From Pseudomaricurvus sp033283335 (lineage in GTDB: Bacteria; Pseudomonadota; Gammaproteobacteria; Pseudomonadales; Cellvibrionaceae), in contig JAWMQP010000002.1 of NCBI GenBank assembly GCA_033283335.1, positions 496,001 to 560,000 of the forward strand: 64,000 nucleotides of DNA, read 5' to 3'. The notes below the pieces were generated by a model. That model was not told the origin of the DNA. It saw only the letters and a program-made list of their open reading frames with translations, and ran no database searches. The translations under genes were made by a program, and so were the position numbers. This document shows, piece after piece, positions 1-7,743 of the stretch; position 1 is the stretch's first letter, and each line of letters starts with the position of its first letter.

Positions 1-1
1 C

Positions 2-535
2 GTTGCGGATGAACTGCAGGCCTCGGCTTACGCCAACCATCCGCTGTCAATCGGCCACGGTCAGACCATTTCCCAGCCGTATATGGTGGCATTGATGACC
101 GACCTGCTATGCCCTCAGCCCCATCATCGAGTATTAGAGGTCGGCACCGGCTGTGGCTATCAAACGGCGCTTCTGTCGAGACTGGTGAATGAGGTTTACA
201 GCATTGAGATCATACCGGAATTAGCGGAAGAGGCTCGCGCCAGGCTGGCCCAACTTGGCTACAACAATGTTCAGGCGCGCTGCAGCGATGGTTATCAAGG
301 CTGGCCTGAGAAGGCACCGTTCGATTCGATCATCGTGACGGCGGCGGCAGAGCAAATTCCGCCGCCGTTGCTGGAGCAGTTACGACCTGGCGGACGCTTA
401 GTGATCCCTATCGGTGGTCCACTCTGGGGACAAAAATTGATCTTAGTTAACAAAAATGAAGACGGTGCATGGAGTCAGCGGACAATCTTGCCGGTAACCT
501 TCGTACCCCTGACAGGGCCTTCTCAGCATCCGTAA
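2..535 (+). CDS. pcm: Protein-L-isoaspartate O-methyltransferase, 3' part
   Basis: The enzyme methylates L-isoaspartyl residues in aged proteins with S-adenosylmethionine in the cytoplasm, starting their repair. The reading frame is open from base 2, so the start lies left of the window and about 177 residues are visible. The family signature SIGHGQTISQPYMV is followed by the SAM-binding motif I (EVGTGCGYQT) and by the acidic post-I segment YSIEI. A later stretch, IIVTAAAEQIPPPLLEQL, is also typical of Pcm. The gene ends in TAA and no terminator is evident in the short gap that follows. Identification is firm; only the N-terminus is missing because of the window edge. Confidence 0.95.
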   Translation, partial: VADELQASAYANHPLSIGHGQTISQPYMVALMTDLLCPQPHHRVLEVGTGCGYQTALLSRLVNEVYSIEIIPELAEEARARLAQLGYNNVQARCSDGYQGWPEKAPFDSIIVTAAAEQIPPPLLEQLRPGGRLVIPIGGPLWGQKLILVNKNEDGAWSQRTILPVTFVPLTGPSQHP

Positions 536-647
536 TACACTCAATGGCGCTACAATGGTGCTGACAAACGAGCTCATACCTTAGGAGCCTTTACCACCGT
601 CATAGATTCTGGCATCTTGCCGACTGGGTTGAGAAGGAAGCAACAGA

Positions 648-2219
648 TTGCCTGATACAAATAACAAGCGTTGGAGTCTGCCAGAGCAGGTGGCATTCGA
701 ATGTGCTCTGGCCAAAGACGACGAACAAAACTGGAATGAGCTTAAGCGCCGGGATGAGGCGATGGGTTTGTCCGCTGAATTGCTGACTTCCGGTTCTCGT
801 CGAAACATTGCCAGACAATGGTTAAGCGCTCGTCTGGGACAGGACTCTACGCTAAAACAAGCGGCCGACAGCATCGCTCAAACGATTCGCCTGACGGGGC
901 AGCTGCTGGCGCTGGGTGGCTTTATCTGCGGGATCGGCCTTGCTACGGCGGCTCTAACCTACACAGGTAAGGCCCCGATTAATGTATCGGCCTTCTTCAG
1001 TGTTTTTGTGCTGCTGCAGGCGATATCGGCCTTCCTTACCGCGTTGCCGTTTCTGTTTCCCCGTTTGTTGAAAGAAAAACTGTCTTTTGGCCCGCTGTTC
1101 AGGGTGGCACGGGGACTATTCAATACCGTCTATAAAAAAATACAAACGCTGGTTGGCCGCTATATCGCTGGCAACAAACGTCATGAGGCGGCAGATATCG
1201 CCGCCGAGGCGGCCAGCCGTATGACCCTGCACAGTGGGGTGATGAAATGGCTGGTGTTTCGCAAAGTCCAGACCACGGCATTGTGTTTTAATCTCGGGGC
1301 GCTGCTGGCTTTACTGGCCGCGGTCGTGTTTACCGATCGCGCTTTTGGCTGGCAGACCACCCTCAATGTGTCCAGCGACACTATTTACACCATGGTCAAA
1401 GGCTTCGCCACACCCTGGTCCTGGCTGTACGGGGAAGGGGTGGGGTTTCCGGACCTGGCTCAAATCGAGGGCAGCCGAATCCGTTTGAAAGAAGGCATTC
1501 AGGCTCTGGACACTGACAACCTGGCGTCCTGGTGGCGATTTCTCGCGCTTGGTATTGTGGTCTATGGCATTTTGCCGCGTCTGTTTTTTTCCCTGCTGGG
1601 GAAAATCCAGCTGGCGGCAGCGCTCAACCGCTATGACTTTCGCAATGCCGCTGCAGAGCGGCTGTTTTCTCGCCTGTTACCAACCCATACCCGTTTTCAG
1701 GTGGAATCCGTCAAGCAGGGGGCATCGGAGGTCCCTGCACAGCCCGCGCCGGACAGGTCTGTGGCCACGGATAGTCAGCAAAAAGTGTTCACCTACTGTT
1801 CCCGTGATCTGGTGGCTGAGCTGGATCCAGCGTTACTGCAGCGCAAACTGGCACAGCGCTGGAATCTGCCCGAGGACAACGTGACGATACGGGTGTATGA
1901 CAGTGCTGGAATGAATGCCAATGTCGGAATACATACCAGTGCCCAGGCATTCGCTATTCCGGAAGCGAGCGAAAGTCGGGATCAATTTGCCCTGGTGTAC
2001 GAATCCTGGATGCCACCAATCAAGGAAATCGAACGCCAGCTGCGCAGCTTGCGCTCACAAATCGACTCGCGCAACCTGATCAAGGTGGTGCTGTTGGGTA
2101 TCCCCGGGGATGGCGACGAGGCTGTAGTGTTGAGACCCACCGAACACTATGCCGGTATTTGGGACGCGTTCATCCGGCGTCAGGGCGACCCTTACCTGAT
2201 TCTCGACAACCCCGCCTAG
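648..2219 (+). CDS. DUF2868 family membrane protein
   Basis: This 523-residue protein has four clear hydrophobic segments, at about residues 88-110, 115-140, 212-235 and 298-318, and a long soluble C-terminal part. It matches the DUF2868 family, for which no reaction is established. The start is TTG, preceded at a good distance by AAGGAAG; no better in-frame ATG was seen close by. It lies 6 bases before a DUF3482 GTPase gene. These two families are commonly neighbours in gammaproteobacteria, so a membrane protein/GTPase partnership is likely, but that is inference from context. The C-terminal region (about 370-520) looks like a soluble nucleotide-binding-like fold without a motif I can name. 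Confidence 0.8.
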   Translation: MPDTNNKRWSLPEQVAFECALAKDDEQNWNELKRRDEAMGLSAELLTSGSRRNIARQWLSARLGQDSTLKQAADSIAQTIRLTGQLLALGGFICGIGLATAALTYTGKAPINVSAFFSVFVLLQAISAFLTALPFLFPRLLKEKLSFGPLFRVARGLFNTVYKKIQTLVGRYIAGNKRHEAADIAAEAASRMTLHSGVMKWLVFRKVQTTALCFNLGALLALLAAVVFTDRAFGWQTTLNVSSDTIYTMVKGFATPWSWLYGEGVGFPDLAQIEGSRIRLKEGIQALDTDNLASWWRFLALGIVVYGILPRLFFSLLGKIQLAAALNRYDFRNAAAERLFSRLLPTHTRFQVESVKQGASEVPAQPAPDRSVATDSQQKVFTYCSRDLVAELDPALLQRKLAQRWNLPEDNVTIRVYDSAGMNANVGIHTSAQAFAIPEASESRDQFALVYESWMPPIKEIERQLRSLRSQIDSRNLIKVVLLGIPGDGDEAVVLRPTEHYAGIWDAFIRRQGDPYLILDNPA

Positions 2220-2225
2220 AGTTGT

Positions 2226-3620
2226 ATGCTGATGAATACCATACCCACATTTGCGATTGTCGGACATCCCAACGAGGGCAAGTCGTCTATCGTCGCGACC
2301 CTCTCCCAAAACGATTCGGTCGCCATCAGCTCGACCCCGGGTGAAACCATTCATCAACAGCGTTTCGATCTCAGGGCAGGTGATGAAACCATCATTGAAT
2401 TTGTCGACACGCCGGGCTTTCAAAACCCCCAGGCGACCCTGGCCTGGTTTCGTCAACATGAAGCCATGGGGGAGGCGCGAACTGCCCACTTTATCGAGGC
2501 CCACAAAGATGATCCGGACTTCGACCACGACTGCGAATTACTTCACCCTTTAACCCAGGGAGCCGGCATCATATACGTGGTCGATGCCTCCCGTCCCCTG
2601 ACCTCCGTCGATCTCGCCGAAATGGAGATTTTGCGGCTGACGGCCCGACCGCGAATGGCCATTATTAATCCAAAATCCAGCGAAACCCGCTTTCTGGAAA
2701 ACTGGAAATCGGCCTTCCGGCAAAACTTCAATTCCGTCCGGACCTTTAACGCCCAGACCGCACAATACCTCGATCGTATTGAATTGCTGGAAGCGCTGAA
2801 AAGTATTGATCAGGATTGGGAGCCGGCACTGAGCCGAGCCATTGAATTACTGCAACTGGATCGACAGCGGGCCATAGAACTGACCGCCGAAGCGGTACTG
2901 GACCATCTGGAGCAATCCCTGACCTGCCAGTGCAGTTCGTACCTTGAAAGAGACAGCGGGGTAGAGTTGGAAAAACACTCCCTGGAAGATGCCTATCGGC
3001 AAAAGCTGGAACGCATTGAAAAGCGGTTTCGGGATCAGGTACGGGAAATTTACGCCGTGCGGCGAGCGGAGTTTACCCTGCCGGTTAACTCCATCTTGCG
3101 GGAAGACCTGTTTTCCGAACGCTCCTGGCAGGCACTCGGGCTCACGCAACGGCAACTGGCCGTCGCCGGGGCTTTGTTGGGCGCCGGTATTGGCGCCGGC
3201 GCAGATCTTGCCGTCGGTGGGGCCAGTGTGGGCCTAGTGGCGACATTGGGGGCAGTGCTGGGGGCGGGATCCGCCCTGTGGAAGGGCAAGGATCTGGCGC
3301 GGGCGAAAATCAAACAATTACCGCTGGGTGGCTTAAAAATCACGGTGGGGCCCAATGTGTCCGATCAATTTCCCTTTGTGCAGCTGGATCGCTACCTGTT
3401 GTACGCCCGCTTCACCGCTAACTGGGCACATGCCCGTCAGGAGAACAGCATTATGCTTGATCCCCAGGGTGAAAAAGTGGGTCTCACTCACCACTGGGAA
3501 CAAAAGCACCTGAAAACAGTGACCCAGTTCGTCAAAGCAGTGCGTAAAAGCTCCGCCGAGGCCATAGAACGCTCGGGTAAGGACCTGAAAGCTCTTGTGA
3601 TTGAAGTGTTGCAAGGCTAG
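2226..3620 (+). CDS. GTPase with DUF3482 domain
   Basis: A 464-residue Era/TrmE-like P-loop GTPase. The G1 loop GHPNEGKSS is at residues 13-21 and the G3 motif DTPGF at about 61-65. The usual G4 motif (N/TKxD) is not obvious: the corresponding strand reads IINPKSS, an altered form. A glycine/alanine-rich hydrophobic segment (about 313-350, starting GALLGAGIGAGAD) may touch or enter the membrane. The C-terminal half is the DUF3482 part. The gene follows the DUF2868 gene by 6 bases and is probably co-transcribed. A second in-frame ATG three codons later could be the true start. The role is unknown; by family resemblance it is a regulatory switch rather than a metabolic enzyme. Confidence 0.85.
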   Translation: MLMNTIPTFAIVGHPNEGKSSIVATLSQNDSVAISSTPGETIHQQRFDLRAGDETIIEFVDTPGFQNPQATLAWFRQHEAMGEARTAHFIEAHKDDPDFDHDCELLHPLTQGAGIIYVVDASRPLTSVDLAEMEILRLTARPRMAIINPKSSETRFLENWKSAFRQNFNSVRTFNAQTAQYLDRIELLEALKSIDQDWEPALSRAIELLQLDRQRAIELTAEAVLDHLEQSLTCQCSSYLERDSGVELEKHSLEDAYRQKLERIEKRFRDQVREIYAVRRAEFTLPVNSILREDLFSERSWQALGLTQRQLAVAGALLGAGIGAGADLAVGGASVGLVATLGAVLGAGSALWKGKDLARAKIKQLPLGGLKITVGPNVSDQFPFVQLDRYLLYARFTANWAHARQENSIMLDPQGEKVGLTHHWEQKHLKTVTQFVKAVRKSSAEAIERSGKDLKALVIEVLQG

Positions 3621-3731
3621 TGCATCTGGCCGGTGGTTGGAGATCGAATTTTGATATTGAATTGATGACACTGGTGCCATTATTTTCGCTTGTCAGTAAC
3701 CAAAATGCGCTTGACTCCGAATTTGATGAGA

Positions 3732-3746
3732 CCCGGACAATCCGGG
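3732..3746 (+). other. Small hairpin in the leader of the spondin gene
   Basis: CCCGGA-CAA-TCCGGG forms a 6-bp stem with a 3-base loop upstream of the spondin-domain gene. There is no T-run, so it is more likely a leader hairpin than a terminator. Confidence 0.3.
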
Positions 3747-3776
3747 CTCTATCAAAGACTCCAGGAGGCAAAAATT

Positions 3777-4457
3777 ATGGTGAAGAATTTCTTGGCAGCA
3801 GTTTCATTGTCTATGCTCAGCAGTGTGGTTCTGGCTGAAAGTAACCCCCGATCAGCTCATTACGAAGTGACAATCACCAATCTGTCCGCAGGACAGAGCT
3901 TTACCCCACAATTGATTTTGACCCACAAAGGCCTCATCCCGGTATTTGAACTGGGCCAGCCAGCTACCCTAGAGCTGGAAATTCTGGCAGAGGGAGGGGA
4001 TACCGCACCTTTGGCCGAAGCTCTGTCTGATGAAATTTATAATGCCACCACCAACGCTCAGCTTCTCGGGCCGGGGGAGACTGCGATCATAGCCATACAG
4101 GCACCGCTGCGCGGTGGCTTACTCAGTCTGGCGGCGATGATGATTCCAACCAATGACAATTTTATTGCACTTCAAAATGTGTCGCTGCCCAAACGCGGCG
4201 CGGAGAATTATTTGATTCCTGCCTACGACGCTGGCACAGAAACCAACGATCAAAGCTGCCAGAACATACCCGGGCCACGTTGCGGGGGTATAGGCTATTC
4301 TGCATCTCCGGAAGAGGGACAGGAAGGTTTTGTCCATATTGGCAAAGGGTTTCATGAGTTGGGTGAATATGACATCAATGGTGCGGAAGTCTTGGGGCCA
4401 AAAGAATACGACTGGAGGAACCCGGTAGCGGAAGTAACGGTCAAAAGGGTTCAATAA
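3777..4457 (+). CDS. Exported spondin-domain protein
   Basis: The 226-residue protein begins with a signal peptide (MVKNFLAAVSLSMLSSVVLA, then ES) and continues with YEVTITNLSAGQSFTPQLI, the start of the bacterial spondin_N domain. The domain binds ligands or matrix in animals; its bacterial role is not established. I chose ATG 3777 because AGGAGG lies 7 bases before it and the signal peptide then starts correctly; the frame is open further upstream to 3690. Four cysteines near the C-terminus (QSCQNIPGPRCGG region) may form a disulfide. It is followed by a hairpin terminator and then by an ECF sigma factor with its anti-sigma factor, an arrangement that suggests the exported protein is a target of that pair. 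Confidence 0.8.
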   Translation: MVKNFLAAVSLSMLSSVVLAESNPRSAHYEVTITNLSAGQSFTPQLILTHKGLIPVFELGQPATLELEILAEGGDTAPLAEALSDEIYNATTNAQLLGPGETAIIAIQAPLRGGLLSLAAMMIPTNDNFIALQNVSLPKRGAENYLIPAYDAGTETNDQSCQNIPGPRCGGIGYSASPEEGQEGFVHIGKGFHELGEYDINGAEVLGPKEYDWRNPVAEVTVKRVQ

Positions 4458-4483
4458 CTGGCAAAAGCCAGTCAATACACCTG

Positions 4484-4510
4484 CCGTCGCCTGAATCAGG
4501 CGGCGGTTTT
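4484..4510 (+). terminator. Rho-independent terminator after the spondin gene
   Basis: A GC-rich stem (CCGTCGCCT / AGGCGGCGG with one G-T pair, loop GAATC) is followed by TTTT. It lies between the spondin-domain gene and the GTG start of the sigma factor, so the sigma factor may need its own promoter or read-through. Confidence 0.6.
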
Positions 4511-4524
4511 GACCGGGCCAACTC

Positions 4525-5094
4525 GTGACCGAAAAGGAACAATGTACAAGGACTTACGAGGACGATGAGTTGCGTTGGTCTGAGTGGATGCAATGCACGC
4601 AGCAAGGGGATAAGCTGGCCTACCAACAACTGTTGGAAGAACTGTCCTTGATGATCAAAAATTACCTGATCAGCCGCTTAGGTCCACTGGATATTATTGA
4701 CGACTGTGTACAGGATATCTTGCTGTCCTTACATCGTGCTCGACATACTTATCAGCCAGACCGACCCTTTCGACCCTGGCTATTCGCCATCATTCATAAT
4801 CGCTCCCTCGATAATCTGCGCAAACAGGGCAGTTACCTGAAGTTGGTCGGGGAATTCGAACAGAATAGAATCTTTGAGCAATTATCGCAAAATACAATCG
4901 ACGAGCAGATCGTTCAAAGCCAATTAATCGCCAAGTTGGCTTTGCCATTTCGACAGGCCATTGTGTTGACCAAATTGTGCGGTTTTTCTAACGCAGAAGC
5001 GGCAAGGAAACTGCGTATTTCCGAAACGGCCGTCAAGGTTAGAGTTCATCGTGGTATAGCTAAATTAAAAAAACTCTTGGAGCTGGAGCAGTGA
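4525..5094 (+). CDS. ECF-type RNA polymerase sigma factor
   Basis: A 189-residue sigma-70 family protein. Region 2 is visible at about residues 60-100 (DDCVQDILLSLHRARHTYQP, then RPFRPWLFAIIHNRSLDNLR) and region 4 at about 140-185, with the helix-turn-helix SNAEAARKLRISETAVKVRV. The start is GTG; no strong ribosome-binding site precedes it, and an ATG 21 codons later is the alternative. Its stop overlaps the start of an NrsF/DUF1109 membrane protein, which is the usual partner anti-sigma factor for this ECF group. The pair probably responds to a cell-envelope or oxidative signal; which genes it controls cannot be read from the sequence, but the neighbouring spondin gene is a candidate. Confidence 0.88.
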   Translation: MTEKEQCTRTYEDDELRWSEWMQCTQQGDKLAYQQLLEELSLMIKNYLISRLGPLDIIDDCVQDILLSLHRARHTYQPDRPFRPWLFAIIHNRSLDNLRKQGSYLKLVGEFEQNRIFEQLSQNTIDEQIVQSQLIAKLALPFRQAIVLTKLCGFSNAEAARKLRISETAVKVRVHRGIAKLKKLLELEQ

Positions 5095-5735
5095 TGAAGA
5101 AAATTGAAGATACCATTCAATCACTCACTTCTGATTTAAAACCTGTCAGGCCGGCTTTATCACCACAGCGTCTGGCGGCTTTGTGGTTACTGGTGTGTAC
5201 TGTATTCGTAGTGGCGATTACGCAATATATCGCCCCAATAAGGGTCGGTGCTTGGCAACAGTTAGTCTCAACCCCCAGGTTTGCCCTTGAGACTGTAACT
5301 GCGATACTGGCTGTGATTTGTTTTGCTTTGATCGTGTTTCGCAGTTCTTTTCCAGGCATGCATTATCGAAGGTTGGTTGGTTGCGGACTGGTTATGCTGG
5401 CCCTCTGGGTGACGCAGTATCTCGTTGGTTTATGGCGCCCTGCAATTTCCCCGTTGCCTCTGGGTGAGCGACACTGGTGCTGGCTGGAAATTATAGTGTA
5501 TTCGTTGCCCTTGATGGTGTTAGCCCTGCTCATGACTCGGCATCTGTACCCCATGACCCCCTTGCTGACAGCATGCAGTTATTGCCTGGCGGGGGGAATT
5601 CTGCCTGCGGTCTATATGCAATTGGCATGTATGTATGAGGCCTCTCATATTTTGATCTTTCATATATTACCCGGGCTCAGTATGACATTATTGGGATTCC
5701 TCTTTGCTCGTTGCTATACAAAGTCGTTTGCCTGA
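5091..5735 (+). CDS. NrsF/DUF1109 family anti-sigma factor
   Basis: A 214-residue integral membrane protein with about six transmembrane helices starting near residues 25, 60, 90, 125, 155 and 185. The N-terminal 20 residues are soluble and the overall layout is that of DUF1109 (NrsF) anti-sigma factors, which hold ECF sigma factors at the membrane. The reading frame overlaps the sigma-factor stop by 4 bases (GTGATG), indicating translational coupling; either the GTG or the ATG three bases later can be the start. Two cysteines in helix-loop positions (about residues 161 and 180) might sense redox state as proposed for the family, but this is inference. Confidence 0.85.
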   Translation: MMKKIEDTIQSLTSDLKPVRPALSPQRLAALWLLVCTVFVVAITQYIAPIRVGAWQQLVSTPRFALETVTAILAVICFALIVFRSSFPGMHYRRLVGCGLVMLALWVTQYLVGLWRPAISPLPLGERHWCWLEIIVYSLPLMVLALLMTRHLYPMTPLLTACSYCLAGGILPAVYMQLACMYEASHILIFHILPGLSMTLLGFLFARCYTKSFA

Positions 5736-5843
5736 TTGTTTGATGTTGACCTGAGACAAGCTATAAAGGATTAGGGTTTATCTCAACAACAATTCAGCAT
5801 ACAGTGGGGTACCTACTCCATCGGGAACCTGTGAGGCAATCGG

Positions 5844-7706
5844 ATGCCAGAAATACCCAAACCTTCGGAAGGCCCTGAAAAGGACATCACGTCTCGACAA
5901 CTGCACCGCGACCCCTGGTTTATCTGGCTGCTGCTGATGGTTTTCCTCTCTTACTATTGGTTCAGCCATGTCCCCGAAACTCGCAGCAAACTGATTCCCT
6001 ACAGTGAGTTTTTGCAGGCGCTGGAAGAGGAAAAAATCCAGCGGGTCGACATTCGCGGCCTGGAATTGAAAGGGCTGTATGTCAACAGCGCGCAATCGCC
6101 AGGGAGTAAAACCCCTGATTTCAAAACCCTGCTGCCGGAATTTGTTGGTGATGAGTTCCTGCAGCGCCTTGAGTCCAACAAGGTCGAAGTGAATGTCGAG
6201 GCCACGGAAAACCCGTTATGGGTCAACTTGCTGGTGGGGTTTATTCCCTGGATCATCATCATTGCGGCCTTTGTCTATATGTCCCGTTCCCTGCAGTCCC
6301 GGATGGGCAGCGGCGGGGGCTTCCTGAACTTTTCCCGCTCCAAAGCCCGGCGTTATGAACGCACCGAAGGGGGGCCCACTTACGACGATGTGGCCGGTTT
6401 GGAGGGTGCCAAGCAGGACCTGGGGGATATCATTGATTACCTGAAAAACCCGCAGCGTTTTCAGGCGCTGGGGGCCAGGATTCCCAAGGGGATCCTCATG
6501 ATGGGCGCCCCCGGCACTGGCAAAACGTTGCTGGCCAAAGCCACGGCAGCAGAAGCAGGGGTACCGTTCTTTTCCATCACCGGTTCGGAATTTATCGAAT
6601 TGTACGTGGGCGTGGGGGCATCCCGTGTTCGGGATATGTTTGATAACGCTCGAAAAGAAGCCCCGGCGCTGATCTTTATCGATGAGATTGATTCCGTTGG
6701 CCGGGTGCGGGGCACTGGTATGGGCGGAGGCAACGATGAGCGAGAGCAGACCCTCAACCAGATCCTGGCGGAAATGGACGGCTTTGAGCCGGAAGACGTG
6801 GTGGTGGTGCTGGCGGCGACAAACCGGCCGGATGTGCTGGATCCCGCACTCTTGCGTCCGGGGAGGTTTGATCGCAAGGTGGTGCTGGATTTGCCCGATA
6901 AAACGGCCCGTGGCAGTATCTTTAAAGTGCACACCCGCAAGACACCGCTGGCAGACGATGTGGACCTGCAAGTACTGGCGGGCATGACCGTCGGCTTCTC
7001 CGGTGCCGATATCCAGAACCTGGTGAACGAAGCCAGCCTACGCACCGCCCGTGAAGGGCGCTCGGAAGTGACACTGGCCGACTTCCAATTGGCGCGGGAC
7101 AAGGTCCTGATGGGTGAAGAGCGTCCCAACCTGCTGAATCCCCAAGAACGGGATCGTATTGCCTGCCACGAGGCGGGCCACGGCCTTGTCACCTTCTACT
7201 CGAAAAACGCCGACCCCTTACAAAAAATCAGCATTGTGCCCAGGGGACGGGCGTTGGGGGTGACCGAACAAATGGCCAGTGAGGACCGTCACAATTTTGA
7301 TGAAGACTACCTGCGTGACCGCCTGCGTATTTTTATGGGGGGACGCTGCGCGGAGCAGATCGTTTTTCAGAGTACCAGTTCCGGTGCGTCGGATGATTTA
7401 AAACAGGCCACCAAACTGGCCCGGCAGATGGTAGTGAACTGGGGCATGAGCAAAGCCATTGGCCCACTGGGATTTGCCGAGGGAGAAACACACCCGTTTC
7501 TCGGTCGTGAACTGACCGAGCCAAGGCCCTACAGCGAGGCATTGGCTCAACAGATCGACGAGGAAGTGAAGCAACTGCTGCTGCGAGCCGAAAAGGAGGC
7601 GATGGATATTCTGCAACAACACCGCCCCCAGCTGGACCAGCTGGTGAGTGCCTTACTGGAACAGGAATCGCTGGATAAGGACGCCATCAACACTTGCTTA
7701 TCCTAA
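5844..7706 (+). CDS. FtsH-type ATP-dependent zinc metalloprotease
   Basis: A 620-residue membrane AAA protease. Two transmembrane helices (about 22-40 and 128-150) flank a small periplasmic domain. The AAA module has Walker A GAPGTGKT (about 220-228), Walker B LIFIDEID (about 275-282) and the second region of homology ending in RPGRFDRKV. The peptidase has the zinc site HEAGH (about 441-445). The protein is diverged from the usual FtsH and is not in the usual rrmJ-ftsH-folP context, so it is probably a second, specialised copy. Substrates are unknown. It stands alone between the anti-sigma gene and a convergent DUF3604 gene, and the start has no striking ribosome-binding site. Confidence 0.9.
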   Translation: MPEIPKPSEGPEKDITSRQLHRDPWFIWLLLMVFLSYYWFSHVPETRSKLIPYSEFLQALEEEKIQRVDIRGLELKGLYVNSAQSPGSKTPDFKTLLPEFVGDEFLQRLESNKVEVNVEATENPLWVNLLVGFIPWIIIIAAFVYMSRSLQSRMGSGGGFLNFSRSKARRYERTEGGPTYDDVAGLEGAKQDLGDIIDYLKNPQRFQALGARIPKGILMMGAPGTGKTLLAKATAAEAGVPFFSITGSEFIELYVGVGASRVRDMFDNARKEAPALIFIDEIDSVGRVRGTGMGGGNDEREQTLNQILAEMDGFEPEDVVVVLAATNRPDVLDPALLRPGRFDRKVVLDLPDKTARGSIFKVHTRKTPLADDVDLQVLAGMTVGFSGADIQNLVNEASLRTAREGRSEVTLADFQLARDKVLMGEERPNLLNPQERDRIACHEAGHGLVTFYSKNADPLQKISIVPRGRALGVTEQMASEDRHNFDEDYLRDRLRIFMGGRCAEQIVFQSTSSGASDDLKQATKLARQMVVNWGMSKAIGPLGFAEGETHPFLGRELTEPRPYSEALAQQIDEEVKQLLLRAEKEAMDILQQHRPQLDQLVSALLEQESLDKDAINTCLS

Positions 7707-7743
7707 TACTGTTAGTCCTGGGACACGCTTCCTGAGCCAGTGT

